Source: Zeus faber (Eukaryota > Chordata > Actinopteri > Zeiformes > Zeidae). From it: a DNA stretch of 64,000 nt. Under the pieces are notes generated by a model, which was not told the DNA's origin, did no database searches, and saw nothing but the letters and a program-made list of their open reading frames with translations. The position numbers and the translations under genes were made by a program. Below are positions 1 to 20,955 of this stretch, in pieces. Within the stretch, counting starts at the first letter, position 1, and each line of letters begins with the position of its first letter. Location: the NCBI GenBank assembly GCA_960531495.1, contig OY482846.1, positions 11,545,783-11,609,782 on the forward strand, in the 5' to 3' direction.

Positions 1-67
1 TATGAGAATGTATGCTGTGTATGAAAAGTGTGTTTTTAGGGTGACTATTTCTCGTTTCTTTCCACAG

Positions 68-7382
<7,315 letters not shown>

Positions 7383-8940
7383 GAAACGCAGGTCCTCCAG
7401 ATGTACAAGATGAAGGAGTATTTTACACGTCACAGCACAGCACTTTTACCTTTGACTAACCGTGAGCTGCGGAAAAGCATCTTCCTCTGCAGAAAGCATT
7501 CCCACCGACTGAGAGAGAACAAACAAGAAAGACTGAATGGATTCAAAACGCTTCCCATTGCGTATTTGTGTGTACATATCATGATAAAAAAAAAAAAAAA
7601 AACATAATATGTATGCTGCTAAGAAAACCAATAACTAAACCCATCACTTTGAAAAAAAGCAAATTGCTGCCATGTGGTTTTGCATTTTATTTGTAAGAAA
7701 CCTTCGATGGACGGTCTCATTGTCAGTTCATTTTATGCAATTTCTTCACTGGATGAGAGTCTACTGTAGATTTGTTTCTATCAGAAATGACGGAGACACA
7801 AAGATACCGATAACGTCTGCGAGAGTGGACCGAGGAAGACGTGGGAGAACCATTCTCCTCAGAACTCTTCCGAAGTTTTGTCCATAGACTTCCGCTTCTT
7901 CTTCTCCCGAGTGCCATATTGACACTCGAGCAGCAGGACGGGAACCTGGGATCTGTCTCTGTGTGTCGCCCCTCCCTCCGAAGAAGTCACTCAAGAAGGA
8001 CTCAAATACTGTCTGAACAGTTGCTGACTGGCTGCGGGGGAGAGGGGCGGGAGGGCTTGGGGTGCCATATACTTTCAAAGGGATGCTGGTTATCATTTAG
8101 CCTTTGTTGGCATAGCCAGTGTGAAAACCACTAATAACATCCTCATACTGTAGTTTGATTCCCTTTTTAAAACGGTGTCACAAAATGTACTGAGAAATCC
8201 TGCAAACGCTTCTTAAATTATTTGTTTTTTTGTTTCAGCAAGGGAGGATGGATTATCAGCATTGTTATGTCTGCAGTCCAGAGCAAAAGGCTTCGATAGT
8301 GGATAATATTCTTTTTACTTGTACATACTTAATATTCCTTCATGCCATAGTCCATTCTAGATAATTTATAATGCTATAGAGTATTTTTCAGTATTCTGTC
8401 CTCTACCCCATATTTAATTTGATCTATTTATATATGCAGTGTTATGTGCCAGTGGCTGTCCCACCTCCCCATGTTTGTGAGGTCATTCTTGGCAACTTTC
8501 TTCACGGTTCACAGGTTTTTTTGGTTTCGCAAAAACTGTTAACATTCCCCTAAAAGGCTCATTTTGCTAATGCCATCTGCTTTTTTTGACCCTTCATATC
8601 TTAGGGTGTTGGTGCTGTGTGTTATTTGTAACCTGCTATTCCTGCGTGTGTCTCCATGCATGTTCGTTGTGTGTGTGTGTGTGTGTGTGTGTGTGCCCAT
8701 ATTGCTCCATGCATCTTCATTGTGTGTAAGTGTCTGTATTTCTCCATGCATCTATGTTGTGTGTGTGTGTGTGTATGTGTGTGTGTGTGTGTGTGTTTGC
8801 GCGCCGCTCATCTTGCAGTGAAAGTAGCGGGTGGTGATTTTCAGTCCTCTTCAGCGAATGCACACGGGGATAATCTACTGTCACAAACTGTACACAGAAT
8901 TATGGGAAAGTCACATTTTGAGCTTGGATGATTAAAAAAA
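7383..8940 (+). other. vegfa: vegfa 3' UTR (end uncertain)
   Basis: Non-coding sequence after the vegfa stop. AT-rich stretches with ATTTA-type motifs lie around 8411-8440, as expected for the unstable VEGF mRNA class. An ATTAAA polyadenylation hexamer lies at 8931, just before an A-run, and is the best candidate 3' end I can see. TG repeats lie inside (8670-8694 and 8758-8800). The 3' end is inferred, not shown. Confidence 0.55.
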
Positions 8941-9161
8941 AGCTGCATATTTTATACCATCGGCCTTTAAATCTACATATATTAGGTTTTCCTTTTATTT
9001 CCCCTTTTGTTTTCTTTTAATATTAACATGTTCCCCTGCGTCTGTAAACTAGCGAAACATATTTATTTTCAAATGATATTGTTTTTTATATAAAACAAGG
9101 AAAACGTTGCTGTGTTGTGAACGCTGTGTTTTTAAAGCTTCCCAATGAGCCAAGCTCACAG

Positions 9162-9215
<54 letters not shown>

Positions 9216-9232
9216 GTGTGTGTGTGTGTGTG
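8646..9232. repeat. TG-repeat cluster at the end of the vegfa 3' UTR
   Basis: TG tracts at about 8670-8694, 8758-8800 and 9164-9232. The first two sit between near-copies of a short segment (ctccatgcat), so this is a small compound satellite. No coding value. Confidence 0.85.
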
Positions 9233-11569
9233 GTTAGTTTAAACATCTGATTTGAGTCCCTTAGGAGAAAACAAAACAAAGTTTGAAGAGCTTAATACAT
9301 TCCAAGAGGCAATTTTGCACTGATTTGACTTTTGGAGCCACACTGTATGGCTCCAAGAAAGTCAGTGGGAACTAATCGAGTAGAATGTACTGGACACATA
9401 TTTGACATTTTTCCATCAGACCTTCATTATATATTTTAGTTCAGGGGTTGCTCAACCGGGGTCCAGGACCCCCTAAAGCCTGCTTTATAGTCACCACAAC
9501 CGTAGTGTCGTTAAGTGCGGGCAGCTGAATGATGTCATTGTGGCGCTCGCTACACGGCCGCTTTCTGCCGAGGCTGCGCGCACCTTGAAGTTTTGGAACT
9601 CCGGGCCGTGCGCTTGAGGTTCTTCTTCTCCGGTTTATATTGCAGTTGACAACCCGCCAAACTGGACTCCCTCCGCCTGTTCTGGTGCGCTTTTATTTCT
9701 GATCATTTCATCTCCTTCTGCATCATCTTTTCCTCGAAAGCAATAATAAACCAATTATTTATTCCCCCTCGAGGTTCAGCAACTCCACGTCGTAAACTGC
9801 CATCCGTTTACGTTGGCTTCTGGTAATAAAAGCCAGAAAGTCAAAGAGCTTGAAGTCAGTTCTTCCAGTTTCCCCTGGTGGTTTGTGCACAGCGCCCCCT
9901 GTCTTTCAGGTGAATGTCGCCATGGCAACGCGTCACCTATGACGTTGGTGCTCTGTGGTAGTGATCGGCACGGCTCGCTTGCAGCAACTCTTACAGAACC
10001 TTTAGGGTCCTCAGCGGAGGTGCAGGGGCCTGCATTTCTTTTTTTTCCCCACACAATAACCACTATCCTCACATTCTCTGCCAATTCTCTTCTCAACAGA
10101 GGCTCTGAGGTTGAGTTGTGAATCTAAACATTATGAATGCAGATGAAGGGGAGGCTGTTAAGTCTTTGGCCGTGTTTGTTTTTGAGACCAGGTTCCTCTT
10201 TGCCCCGCGCTAGCCGCTTCCCGCCCCATTATCCGCGAGAGCCAGGCTTAAATGCAACTGTGTGAAAGCTCCACTTCACTGACTCACGCTCCTCATGTGT
10301 ATTCCTGAATATATAGCCAACAAAATCCCTTCAAATCGCAGGGGCCCCTTGGCCCCTTGGCAAAACTCTCCAAAGAATGTCATAAACCATCTAATCTGTG
10401 ATTTGCCAAGAATCTAGTTTGCGAGATGTGAGCTCGCTGGACGTGTCTCCTCCGCTATGTCAACGTTAGTGAGCCTGGGTAAGCAAGTGAAACACTGGAC
10501 TTTAGTCTGGTGATTTAGCAACAGTCCAGCTCAGACTGGACTGCTTATCAAACTGAGGTTTTAATGCCAGATCCAGTCCTTTTCCACTTCATTTGCATAC
10601 GGCATATTCAACAGAGGACTTTAGAATAATCACAATATTCATCATATGTTATACAGTACATAACGCTAGTAAATAATAATAATACATATGAAGACGTTGT
10701 GAATCTACCAGCCCTACATCTTTCCCTTCCCACTAGCTACACACACAAAACACAAAACCAGGACCCCATTATTCCCAATCCTGCCCCCTCCAATGCTCCC
10801 AAGTTCATCACCTCACTTGGACATTGAACACTCAATAAATTTCAAATCGGCCTCAGCATATATGGCACCGTGTTGCAAGAAAGTGTTTCATTATGTGATT
10901 TATCAAGAGCCCACATTCTTATCTGGGAAGGAGAGGGCTCCATACAAAGCCCCCTTATCTACAGCCATGCGACGTTGAATCGGGCTGCTTATTTGAAACA
11001 CGTTACTTTATCCACAAGCCCATTTTAAAATAACCATGACTGAGCTCCATTACCGTGATACGGCGGGGCACGGTTCATTCATTATAAAGACAATTAAAAA
11101 TGAAATGCATTGTGTCATTATAAACTGAGGGATTTGACCGTTGGGATGTTCAGGTTAAAGTGCCACGGCCGATGCAGGGGCGAAGTATTTGCAATGCAAG
11201 GTAAGTGCTCACACAACTGAGTAGAGATTACAGCGGAGGTTTGGGAGAAGCACGGAGGGATGATGTAAGAGGATCAATGTGACTCGAGGTGCTCGTGCGC
11301 TTTTGCCCGTGAGACGTGCGGCACAATCAGAGCGACGGGAGGTCAATGTCACAATTGGGTGTGAAGTGCTATGAGGCAGGTAGATTGTCTCATGCTGGCA
11401 TAATGGAAAGTCAAATGATGACTTATGTTAAAAGGAAAAAACTCCTCCCTCCAGGCAGGGTGTGTGCAGCGCGGCACGTACTACAACATCTGATCTATAT
11501 TTAACCCCCGTTCACCTTCATTGTATTACTGAAAATTATCCAGAATGAGTTAATTCAGTGTGTGTGTGT

Positions 11570-11648
<79 letters not shown>

Positions 11649-11927
11649 CGTGTGTTTGTGCGCGTGTGTGTGCGTCACTTTGGATAATATGGAGCTTTTT
11701 GGACGACCTGACTGCACCCACTCACCTCTCACATGGGTCGAGTTAGCTCAGCTTACACTCATTACCACCGCATTAACTGTGTTAGCTGTGTGTGTATGTA
11801 TGTGTGTGCGTATGTGTGTGTGTGTGTGTGTGTTTGTGTATGTGTTTATGTGTATGTATGTGTGCGTGTGTGTGCATGTTTGTTTATGTGTGCATGTGTG
11901 TGTGTGTTGAGGTGTTCGAGTGTGTGT

Positions 11928-11959
<32 letters not shown>

Positions 11960-12015
11960 CTGTCTGTGTGCGTGTGTGTGTGTGGCTGTGTGTGTGTGTG
12001 TGGGGGGGGGTGTTC

Positions 12016-12061
<46 letters not shown>

Positions 12062-15000
12062 AAGTTTGTGTGTGTGTGCATGTGTGCGTGTGTGGGGGGT
12101 GTTAGAGTGTGCGTGTGTGTGTGTGTGTGTTCATGTGTGTGTGTGCGTGTTTGTGCGTGCTTTCATGCATGTGTACGTGCGTGTGTGTGTGTTTATACCC
12201 ATTTTACAATTTATTGACGGTTAGTAAGTTATTAACACACAAGGGGAAGTCGGCCAGCCGCTTCCTTCTCTCTAAAGCTCTACTTCCCGTTTCTCTTTCC
12301 CGTTTGATCTGATGTCTTCGTTGCTTTTTCTAATCTTCCTCCCCTTCCTCTCAGATTTTAACCCAAACAACTCAAGCGTCCCTCTGCTTGAATTTACCAG
12401 TTGTTGTAGGAGGAGGAGGAGGAGCAGTCTTTCCATGTGAGCATGCAGACTGCTCTGAAAGCTGCACCGAGTAATATTTCTGTCAAATAAATGAATCAGA
12501 GGTGTTTCTTAATACTGGCAGTCACCCTGAAAAATCCTCTCCCGCAGTCGGCCGCTGCGTGCGCTTTTCTATTGGCTGTTTGGAATGGAAACGAGGACCT
12601 GGTATCCCCATACTTACGCAACAGTTTGCTGCCGATAATCACTGGGAATCCCATTCACATCACTTGACACTGACCTTGATGACCCCCCCCATAACTTGAG
12701 AGTATCCCTTTTATTCATTATTTGATAACTGAGGAGTGGGAGGGTTTGAAAAATCTCCAGTGGAGAGGTCAGTGAGGTCAGCAAGTGTGTCCTGAAGAGA
12801 TTAGATGGATACTATTGTAGTAGCTACGAGTAAATAATACATACTAGTATCTAATGGATAAGTTGTGGTAAAAAAAAATAAAATAGGCTCTTGTCAGGAG
12901 GAAATAGATTTGTTACTGTGAACAGTGAAACTAGTAACAAATGAATAAGTGCTCGCTTGAAAAAAAAAAATATCTTCGAGAATAAATGTTCAAATGGTTC
13001 AGCCTGTGAGGTTGATTTTTAGTCAAAGAGAATGTTTCCTTAACTCAAATTTGATTCTCATAATCTGAAAGTCCAAAAGTCTGTTCTGACTGTGCCTGTG
13101 GATGCATGTTGGGCTATTCTTTCCGCATGTTACTTTTATTTATTTTTTTGCACTTTCAAATCTTTCAGAAGGCGTCGGAAAAATCTCAGTGTTATCGTTT
13201 GAAACAAATGTGACCCGCAGCAGCAAAACTTGCTTTGTCGTACATTTCTTAAATCGCAGGAGCAGCCAAATAAGTTGAAAAAAACCTTTCTAGAAGGAAA
13301 ATGAGATTTTTCCAGATTCGTGTTCCTTTGTGGGTTTTTTTTTATCTCTCAACGTATTTTCAAAGCCGAGTTTGATTTATAAATAGTAGATGAATGTTAA
13401 ATCGTGGAGTTAAATATTCCCGTTAGATTACATGGGGAAACTTCACTTACTGAGACGCTGAACAGCACTGAACAACGCCGATTGATGGTTCCATGTGATG
13501 TGAAGTCACAATGTGAAACCGTTTTGACAGAATTCAACCTTCAAATATGACTCCCTTTACGCACACACGGAGACATTATTGTGTAGGTGCCGTATACCAA
13601 CGAAGAAGACAAGCAGACATCACCAAGTATTGGGAAAACTTTGAGGGTGATTATCTCAGAACCACAGTTTGCCGCACCCTCATCATTAACAAGCCATAGC
13701 TTTAAAAATATTTGCTTGATTCGCACAAGTGACACCTTGTTTTGAAGTTCTGATTCTTCACTTTCAAATGACGTGGAAAAAAACAAAAAGTGAAATGGCA
13801 CCAAAAGTACCTAAAATCTGCGGTGGGTTACAAATTCTCTTTACATCAATCATATCTTACTTATCAGAGAGTCTCCATAACATAAAGACCTCATATGTAA
13901 TAATTTATGAGCAACCGGGACCATATTGTTGAATATTAAACTCAACCGTGTCTTAAAACAGTAATTTTACTGTAACTGTAAATGACACAGAGAAATGCAG
14001 CAGAGGGCTTTAGATTAGTTGACATCCGTTTTTTTCCGGCGCGTTTACGAAACCCAATGTAAATTAGATGCTTTGGAATTAGTTTCCTATAAATAACTTG
14101 ACCGCTTGACTGTGTTTCAAACGAAAAAAAATAATGTGTATAACAGCCTTGTACAAATAAAAGCCCAGGGTCTATGCTGCAGACGCCTCCATTATGTAAA
14201 CATTTCTCTCACCCACGCTGACACGTTGTAAATTTAATCACTACCCTCCAAAACTTTGACCCAGGATGACTCCCTCACAAGCTGTTTTATAAAGCCAATG
14301 ATTGATCACATAATAGCTACAGCTTCTTTTTTTACTCGGCCATTTGGGTTATTTTCTCCCGTTAATAAATGTAAAATAAGACTTTATATATTTAAATATA
14401 TAACACTGGAGTGAAGGTTACATTTCCTGCTCTGGTGGCCATTGTTGTCATGTGATGTGTTGCCAGTTACGCGATGATGTTAGTGCCGCCACGTTGCACA
14501 CTACTCTCTGTGACAAGGGTTGAGTCCGGCTGCAATGACTCGGGCAAAGGTGATAACTCCTCTCCTCTCGTTGCTTTCTCAACCCCATCCCTGAAGTCAC
14601 ATGTCCCTCCTCTCCTCCTTCCCCCAAATTAGAACCATCAATCTTTCATCCTCGTCCTTCGTGACCCGGCCGGCCCCGGCTTTATTTACTGTCGTCCCTC
14701 GCGTTCTTTGAAAGAGAGGATGACTCAGTTCTCTCTGGCCCCGAAAGGCAGACACTCCTACCGGCTATTTTGGACTATTTTTCAATCCTCTGACCACAAC
14801 AAACTTTGACCAGAACCTTTGACTGCCATTGGCTGACCAGGAAAATAAACGCGTTGGCCAAATGCCTATCCTTGACTTTTCCCTCAGTGACTGTAGCCGC
14901 TGCTGCCTCTCACCCTCTCATTTGGTTCTCCACGGCACATTCTCTAGCTGAATCTAGTGGCTTTAGTATCCATGTATCTGACAGTGGGTTTTACGGCTTT

Positions 15001-15619
15001 GAAACTCTGTGTCCTCAATATCCAGATAAGGTCAAGGTGAGAAAAACCCTCGGATCTACGTTCAAGTCCAACCCAGTGAATTTGTTGCGCAATGTCAATG
15101 CTGGTGAGTCACGGGTTGTGTTTTGGTTTTTACAGGGTCGAAATCACAAGGATATCTTAGCACGCGTCACCAGGTAAAGGTGCACGATGAGCGACCGTAA
15201 CTTGATAATAGGATCAGTGGTTCACGGACGCAGTCAACACAGTTTCAGTGTCTGGCCATGGTCAATGCCAGGATTTGATCCCGGTGAGGGAGGAGTTCAC
15301 GTCCAACACACCCAGTGAGTTTGAGTTTAAGTTAAAGACACAAGTGAGGTTAGACTGAAGGGACACTTGATGGAGAGGGAACACAACCATTCAGATTCTA
15401 ATCGCTTTCCAAATCTTGATTATATGGTGGCCAGCTGTAACTGCATTTTTAACAACATTCTTCATCACGACAATGGCAAAATGGTTCATTATGATTGGAA
15501 TAAAATGGGAGGCATAGTTTTAATTCCACTTTGATAAGTCAGTTTTACATACCCTATGCTGTGTACATTTTAGCCAACTGGCCATTAGAACTGAAGCATA
15601 TTAAAAGAATAAATGTGTA
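9233..15619. other. Gene-free interval between vegfa and the Gypsy element
   Basis: No exon with convincing splice sites or a recognisable protein was found on either strand. It holds a 'caggggttgctcaa' stretch at about 9442 resembling a hAT terminus, a TG-rich block at 11.56-12.2 kb, and AT-rich unique sequence. The longest frame (14806-15177, 123 codons) does not begin with ATG and resembles nothing I know. Confidence 0.5.
11556..12195. repeat. Long degenerate TG/CG satellite block
   Basis: About 640 bp of TG-rich simple sequence with interspersed CG (TGCG), TTTG and TATG units, broken by a unique stretch at about 11675-11790. It includes two copies of a short unit ending 'gtgttcgagtgtgtg' (about 11908 and 12010), so part grew by segmental duplication. 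All long frames here are artefacts of the repeat. Confidence 0.9.
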
Positions 15620-16374
15620 TGTAACCTTCTGGTGACCCCTACGTGATGGGGTACCTATGCTAAAAGTCTATGTCTAAGGTTGGATCAGGTTACTTAAGAT
15701 TCCAGGTTCACATCTGATTGGTAAGGGGATTGATTATAGCTTATTGAGAATCAGGAGACCTCCAACCCACACAACAACACGTGACCACCACTTGAGAGAA
15801 TAAAGGTTATATATTTACAAAGATACCTTCAAGAAATTAATAACGAAATGTATATGTTCTCTCAACACTGCGGCAAACAAGGTAAACATTGACCCAGAAT
15901 CACATCCCGAAAAAAGTTAAATGAAACAGTTTGCTTGTCTTGGCCACAAGAACCAAAAGAAAACCCGAAGAAAAAAAAACTGAGTACTCAGAATAAGAAA
16001 AACATCAAAACAAAATATTCCTCAATTTAGTCCCCCAATTTCGCTCCTACCACCCCTGGGCCCGAGCACAATGTCCATGTGACGGACGTCCGACGAGAGG
16101 CGATGGCATCCAGGAGCAACGACGATTGCGGAAGCAGTCGAATCCAGTCTCCAATGCAGTGTTTTCCACATTAGGTATATTATATATATGTAATTATATA
16201 TATATCGCTTTCAAACCACCATCGCAGTTGCGTCTCCTAGTTCGTCTATGCTCTGTGCTCTATCGTCTCCGTGCATGCGCTCGCGATGCATTTTGGGGCC
16301 TCGTAAATGACATTGCTCAGCCATTATCTCAAAAAATGTAACTGTAAGAACTACAGAAAATAACTTGGGTTACA
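15620..16374 (-). repeat. 3' LTR of the Gypsy element
   Basis: 755 bp, matching 21801-22649 almost throughout. Compared with the other LTR it lacks about 115 bp after the motif 'gtcgaatccag' (near 16145) and has about 17 extra bp near 16075-16092. By eye, roughly 9 substitutions occur in the first ~145 bases. Confidence 0.93.
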
Positions 16375-16390
16375 CACTCCCCCTCTAAAA
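16375..16390 (-). other. Polypurine tract of the Gypsy element
   Basis: On the - strand the bases just before the 3' LTR read TTTTAGAGGGGGAGTG, the purine run expected to prime plus-strand DNA synthesis. Confidence 0.8.
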
Positions 16391-16666
16391 TGCATGCGTC
16401 TCTGCATGAGCATTATAATCATCAAGTATGGAAAATACAGTTCCCAAAGTCTTGAGAAATTAACTGATAGCCAAAATCAAAGGTTCTCCCAACTCATCAT
16501 AAGTAAGCTTACGAGGTTGGCGCCTCTCTCTACCAGTCGTCTCAACTCAGTGGGCTCTTGGTTATCAGATGTCTTATTTTCTGTGTCTACAACTACAGGT
16601 TCGGCTGTGACATGATCTGTGATGTCATGAACAGGTGACGTACGTGTTATGTCTGGTTATTGGATA

Positions 16667-18865
16667 TCAATAACAACATATATCAATAACAACATAGTCT
16701 GGGACTCTAGAGTGTGAGGTAGAATGTTTAATTACACTGCCACTCTCCAAGGTGTTCAGAGGACGTTCTGATTGAAACTCAGGTCTTGGGTTATCAGACT
16801 GTGTAGAGTTTTGTGGTTCAAAAGGAGGAATGTCTGGGTTTAACACCACTGAGGCTGGTTGAGGCTCATTGGGATCGCCTCCTGTTTGCAAGAAAGGGCC
16901 TCTTGTGATAACCTCTGGCACTTGTGTGCTAAGATGAAGTTCATCCTCATCACTGTACAACTCATCCTCTTGACAATCATCTCTCTCTGTGTCTTTTGTT
17001 GCTTGTTTCCTCAGTTTCATTTTTCTTGGTTGACCATTGTGTGAATGATTATCCTCTCCTTCTTTTACAGGTCGGTGCAATGTGCGCTGTGGTCCTTCTC
17101 CTGTTTCAGGTTTAACCACAGACAGGGCTCTCTCCAATCCGTTTGGCAACGACATGGATTTTCTGTTCCCACCTGTCTGCGAGTTTGTGCTTCCCTCTTA
17201 TGTTCACATTCTTCACCAAGACTCTGTCCCCCTCAAAGAGCTCTGCTGCTCTTACTTTCTTGTCAAACCAAGCTTTGTTCTTCTCACCCTTTTTCTGGGA
17301 GTTTTTTGTAGCTAGCGAGTAGCTTTCTTGCAGGCGCTGACGAAGGCCTTTAACATATTCTGAGTGGGTCTTGTGCTTTCCCATACCAGGGTGGATTCCA
17401 AGGACTAGATCAATTGGCAGTCTGGGCTGCCTCCCAAAAATTAACTCATAAGGCGAGAAGCCTGTTGTGTCGTTTCGCATGCAGTTATACGCGTGGACCA
17501 AGGGCTTAACAAAGTCCCTCCAATGGTACTTGTCCTTTTTTTCAAGAGTTCCTAGCATACCCAGGAGTGTCCTGTTAAATCGCTCCACTGGATTTCCACG
17601 GGGGTGATATGGGGTAGTGCAAACTTTGTCTGCTCCGATTAGTGTGCAGAGTTCTTTGATGGTTTTTGATTCGAAATCTCTGCCCGAATTTTCCCACAGA
17701 GCTTTTGCAATGGTTCGTGCTTTTTGATCTTTTGTTGGTACTGCAACAGCAAACTTTGTGAAATGATCCGTCATAACTAGTATTTTTCTCGTATCTCCGT
17801 TGTCTGGCTCAAGAGATAGACAGTCTATAGAGATGAGTTCAAGGGGGTAAGTAACTGAGATGTTTTGCAAAGGTGCAGCTTTTTGGGGCTCAGCTTTTCT
17901 CCTGAAACATCGTTCACACTTTTTGCATTTTTCCTCAATGGCTCTGGCCATTCCTGGCCAGTAGAATCTGGCACAGGCAAGATGGAGTGCACGCTCTGAA
18001 CTGAGGTGACCAACATCATTGTGTACACCATGAAATGCTCTTTCTCGGAACTGTTCAGGTAAGACCATTTGATAGAAAGGGTTGTCCCGTCCATCCTGTT
18101 CCTGTGTAGTACACCATCTCTGAGTTCAGGCCTTTTCCATTCCCTGAGGAGGAATTTTACATCTGAATGCTCAAGATTTGTCCCTCTGATGCTGGGCTTT
18201 AACGCTCTCTCCACAAAGTTGATTACACGTGAGATACATGGATCTGCTTTTTGAAGTTTGTGCCAGTCAGTGTTTGTCATAGAAGGCAAGGTGTCTTCAC
18301 CGAAGATGTCGGATATCAATGAGGGGTTGACAGCTAGAGACTCAGCAACAACGGATTGCTCTGGCTGTTGTTGGTGTTCATCTGTCAATGTCACCAGGTG
18401 ATGTTGACATAAGGCAGAGAACATTTCCTGACCCATGTTTCCTCTTAGGTCCATGAGACGCCTTTTCATATCCTCAATCCTTTCTCTTTCCTTGACAAAA
18501 TCCTCATCCTCACGAGGTGGGCTTTGAGACCGACGGGACAACCCATCTGCATCGTCGTTGGCATGCCCTGCTCTATACTTGATGGAGAACCGGTAAGTAG
18601 AGAGAGTGGCTAACCAGCGGTGTCCAGCTGCATCTAGCTTGGCAGAGTTTAACACATGCGTGAGGGGATTGTTGTTGGTAAGTACAGTAAAATTTGTCCT
18701 ATAAAGGTAGTCATTAAACTCCTCACAAACAGCCCACTTAAGAGCTAAGAACTCAAGTTTGTGAGTGGGATAGTTTTGTTCGCCCTTGGAAAGTCCTCGA
18801 CTGGCATAAGCCACAGCTCTGAGCTTCCCCTCCTGCTCTTGGTAGAGGGCTGCCCCTAGACCTTC
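16667..18865 (-). pseudogene. Gypsy pol, second part: RNase H, integrase and tail (broken)
   Basis: RNase H continues past a stop at 18866-18868; its motif usually read TDNNPL is TNNNPL here, so a catalytic Asp is lost. Then comes the linker and the integrase zinc finger (H...H...CKKCERC, about 17960-17880), the core with the first Asp in SIDCLS, and PYHPRGNPVERFNR with the Glu. The region where the second Asp normally sits reads ENSGRDFES, so that Asp seems to be lost. A frameshift near 18070 splits RNase H/linker from integrase. A second frameshift near 17112-17155 moves the end into another frame, where VVKPETGEGPQRTLHR starts an acidic Ser/Pro-rich tail. Confidence 0.88.
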
Positions 18866-20955
18866 TCAACAAGCATCGGTATGCAAGACATACGGTAGTT
18901 GTGGGTCTGCAAAAGCAAGGACGGGTGCAGAGGTCAATTTGTTGATTAAAGTTCTGAATGCATTTTCACACTCGGGAGTCCACTCCTCTCCGAGGGGTAC
19001 ATTTAGACTCACATGAGGTTTGGAGTAGTCTCTCTTGTACACTTTGCCTCTTTTCTTTGGTGCACAGTAGCCTGCTGTCAGGCTGTTGAGGGGTTTGGCT
19101 ATTTTGGAGTAACCCTCGACAAAACATCGATAGTATCCAGCAAAGCCTAGAAAACATTTCAACTCCTTCCTTGTTGAAGGGTGGGGCCAATCTCTTAAGG
19201 CGGATACCTTGTCAGGGTCAGTATGGACTCCCTGAACATCGACTACATGACCCAGGTACTTCACAGAAGTCTTAAAGAAGTGAAACTTTTCTGGAGACAG
19301 TTTTAAGCCGTAATCTTTGAGGCGATTCAGTACCTTCATGAGCTGTACTTCATGTTCTTCCAATGTGTCTGAGAACACTATCAAATCATCTAGAAACACG
19401 AGCACTTCATTAAGGTGGAGGTCACCGACACACTTCTCCATAAGGCGTTGGAGGTGCTTGGAGCATTTGTGACACCCTGTGGCATGCGATTGAATTCAAA
19501 GAATCCCAGGGGACACACAAAAGCGGTTTTAGGCTTATCTTCCTCAGCCATGCCCACCTGATAATAACCGGATTTGAGATCCATGACGGAAAACCATTTA
19601 GCCCCACTGAGGGCTGCGAATGTTTCTTCAATGTTCAGAAGGGCATATGCATCTCTGATGGTTCGTGCATTTAACTTTCTGTAATCTATGCATAGCCTGA
19701 TCGAACCATTCTTCTTACGCACCAAGACTATTGGTGATGCAAAGGGGCTCTCTGACTCTTGAATGATTCCTGCATCGAGCAGTTCTGTGAGGTGCTGCTT
19801 TACTGCCTCTCTGTCATTGGGATGAATAGGTCTCGGCCTCTCTTTAAAAGGAGTCTCATCAGACAGCCTGATATGATGCTTTACAGCAGTAGTGTGACCG
19901 TACGACAAGTCATCTACTGCGAAGACTTCTGAAATGGAGTTAAGCTTAGTAGTGATGCACTCTTTCCATTGTTCAGATAGCTGTGAGTCATCAAGGTTGA
20001 GTTTGAGGTTATCAGTGATGGGCTTGTCCTGACAAGGTGCATTTTGTTTAGGTCCAAGCGGGCTGATGAGCTGGGCTGCATATAATTGAGCAACAATGGA
20101 TTTTGGCTGCAGTATGACATTGTGTTTGCTTAGGTTACACAGCACAACAGTGACCTTGTTTCTGGAATTAAAGTGTTGGGGAAAATTGATGCGAGCTTCT
20201 ATGTAGCAAAGATAAGGGACATTCTGTCCACAAGCTCCTTCAATTTCAAGAAGAGCATTAATAGGACGGATGGGTAGGTGAGACAGATTGTTTCTATAGA
20301 AACACTCAGAAACTGTAGTTACTTGCGAACCAGAATCCATGATTGACTCACAAGTTACTCCCTCAAGAGAGACTGAAGCTTCACAACAGAGACCCACAAG
20401 TCCTGAAGGTATGAGTTGTTCTGTACTGTCAGCCTCCATTGACTGTGTCATTACTTTTCTTTCTGTTTTAGCACTGTGAATCAAGCTCTTGGGACAGGGG
20501 TTGTGTGCTGTCGCAGCTCCTGGGTGTCCTATGCCAGAAGCTGCTACAAGTTTTAAAGCAAAGGGCGAAGCAGTCTGCTGAGCGGAGAACTTGTCACGTG
20601 CCTCTTTTAGCTCTGCATTTTTGATGAGGACTAATGTCTGGTTCGGTCCATTTGAACAATGAGCAGCAATGTGGTTGTCTTGTCCACACTTGAAACGGAA
20701 CCAAGCTCTTGGCATTCCAGGAACCCTAACGGGTCTCCTGTTATTTTCGCTAATTGCGAGGCACTCCTTTCTCTTAGTGCTCTCACTCTCTCTTTGACTC
20801 TGAGATAGCATCTCAACTTGTTTTGTTAGTTCAGCTATTTTACATTCAAGCTTAAAGGTTTCACCTTGTTTTGGTTTTGGCGCTGGCCCGTTATCATGAA
20901 TGAGGTTGTGTGAGTCTCTGCTCAACTTCTCTACCTGTTCAGTTAGTTCATTCAC
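18866..20955 (-). pseudogene. Gypsy pol, first part: nucleocapsid, protease, reverse transcriptase (broken)
   Basis: N-terminal coiled-coil-like repeats (LTEQVEKLS, LTKQVEMLS), then a CCHC knuckle whose first Cys is replaced (RFKCGQDNHIAAHC, about 20690-20650). The protease active site IMDSGSQVT is intact at about 20345. The RT palm has FSVMDLKSGYYQV and the catalytic FLDDLIVFS. A one-base shift near 19450, in PQGVTNAPS, separates the fingers from the FLDD segment. The frame ends at a TGA (18866-18868) at HTDAC, where RNase H normally continues. Confidence 0.9.

Noticed and set aside
9440-9610. Complete hAT element starting at 'caggggttgctcaa'
   Set aside because: No matching opposite terminus or 8-bp duplication found; kept only as a possible fragment. 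The same holds for the 'gtggttctcaatgggggtcc' stretch at about 62690.
14806-15177. 123-codon open frame
   Set aside because: It does not begin with ATG, shows no recognisable domain and lies in gene-free DNA; length is within chance for this window.
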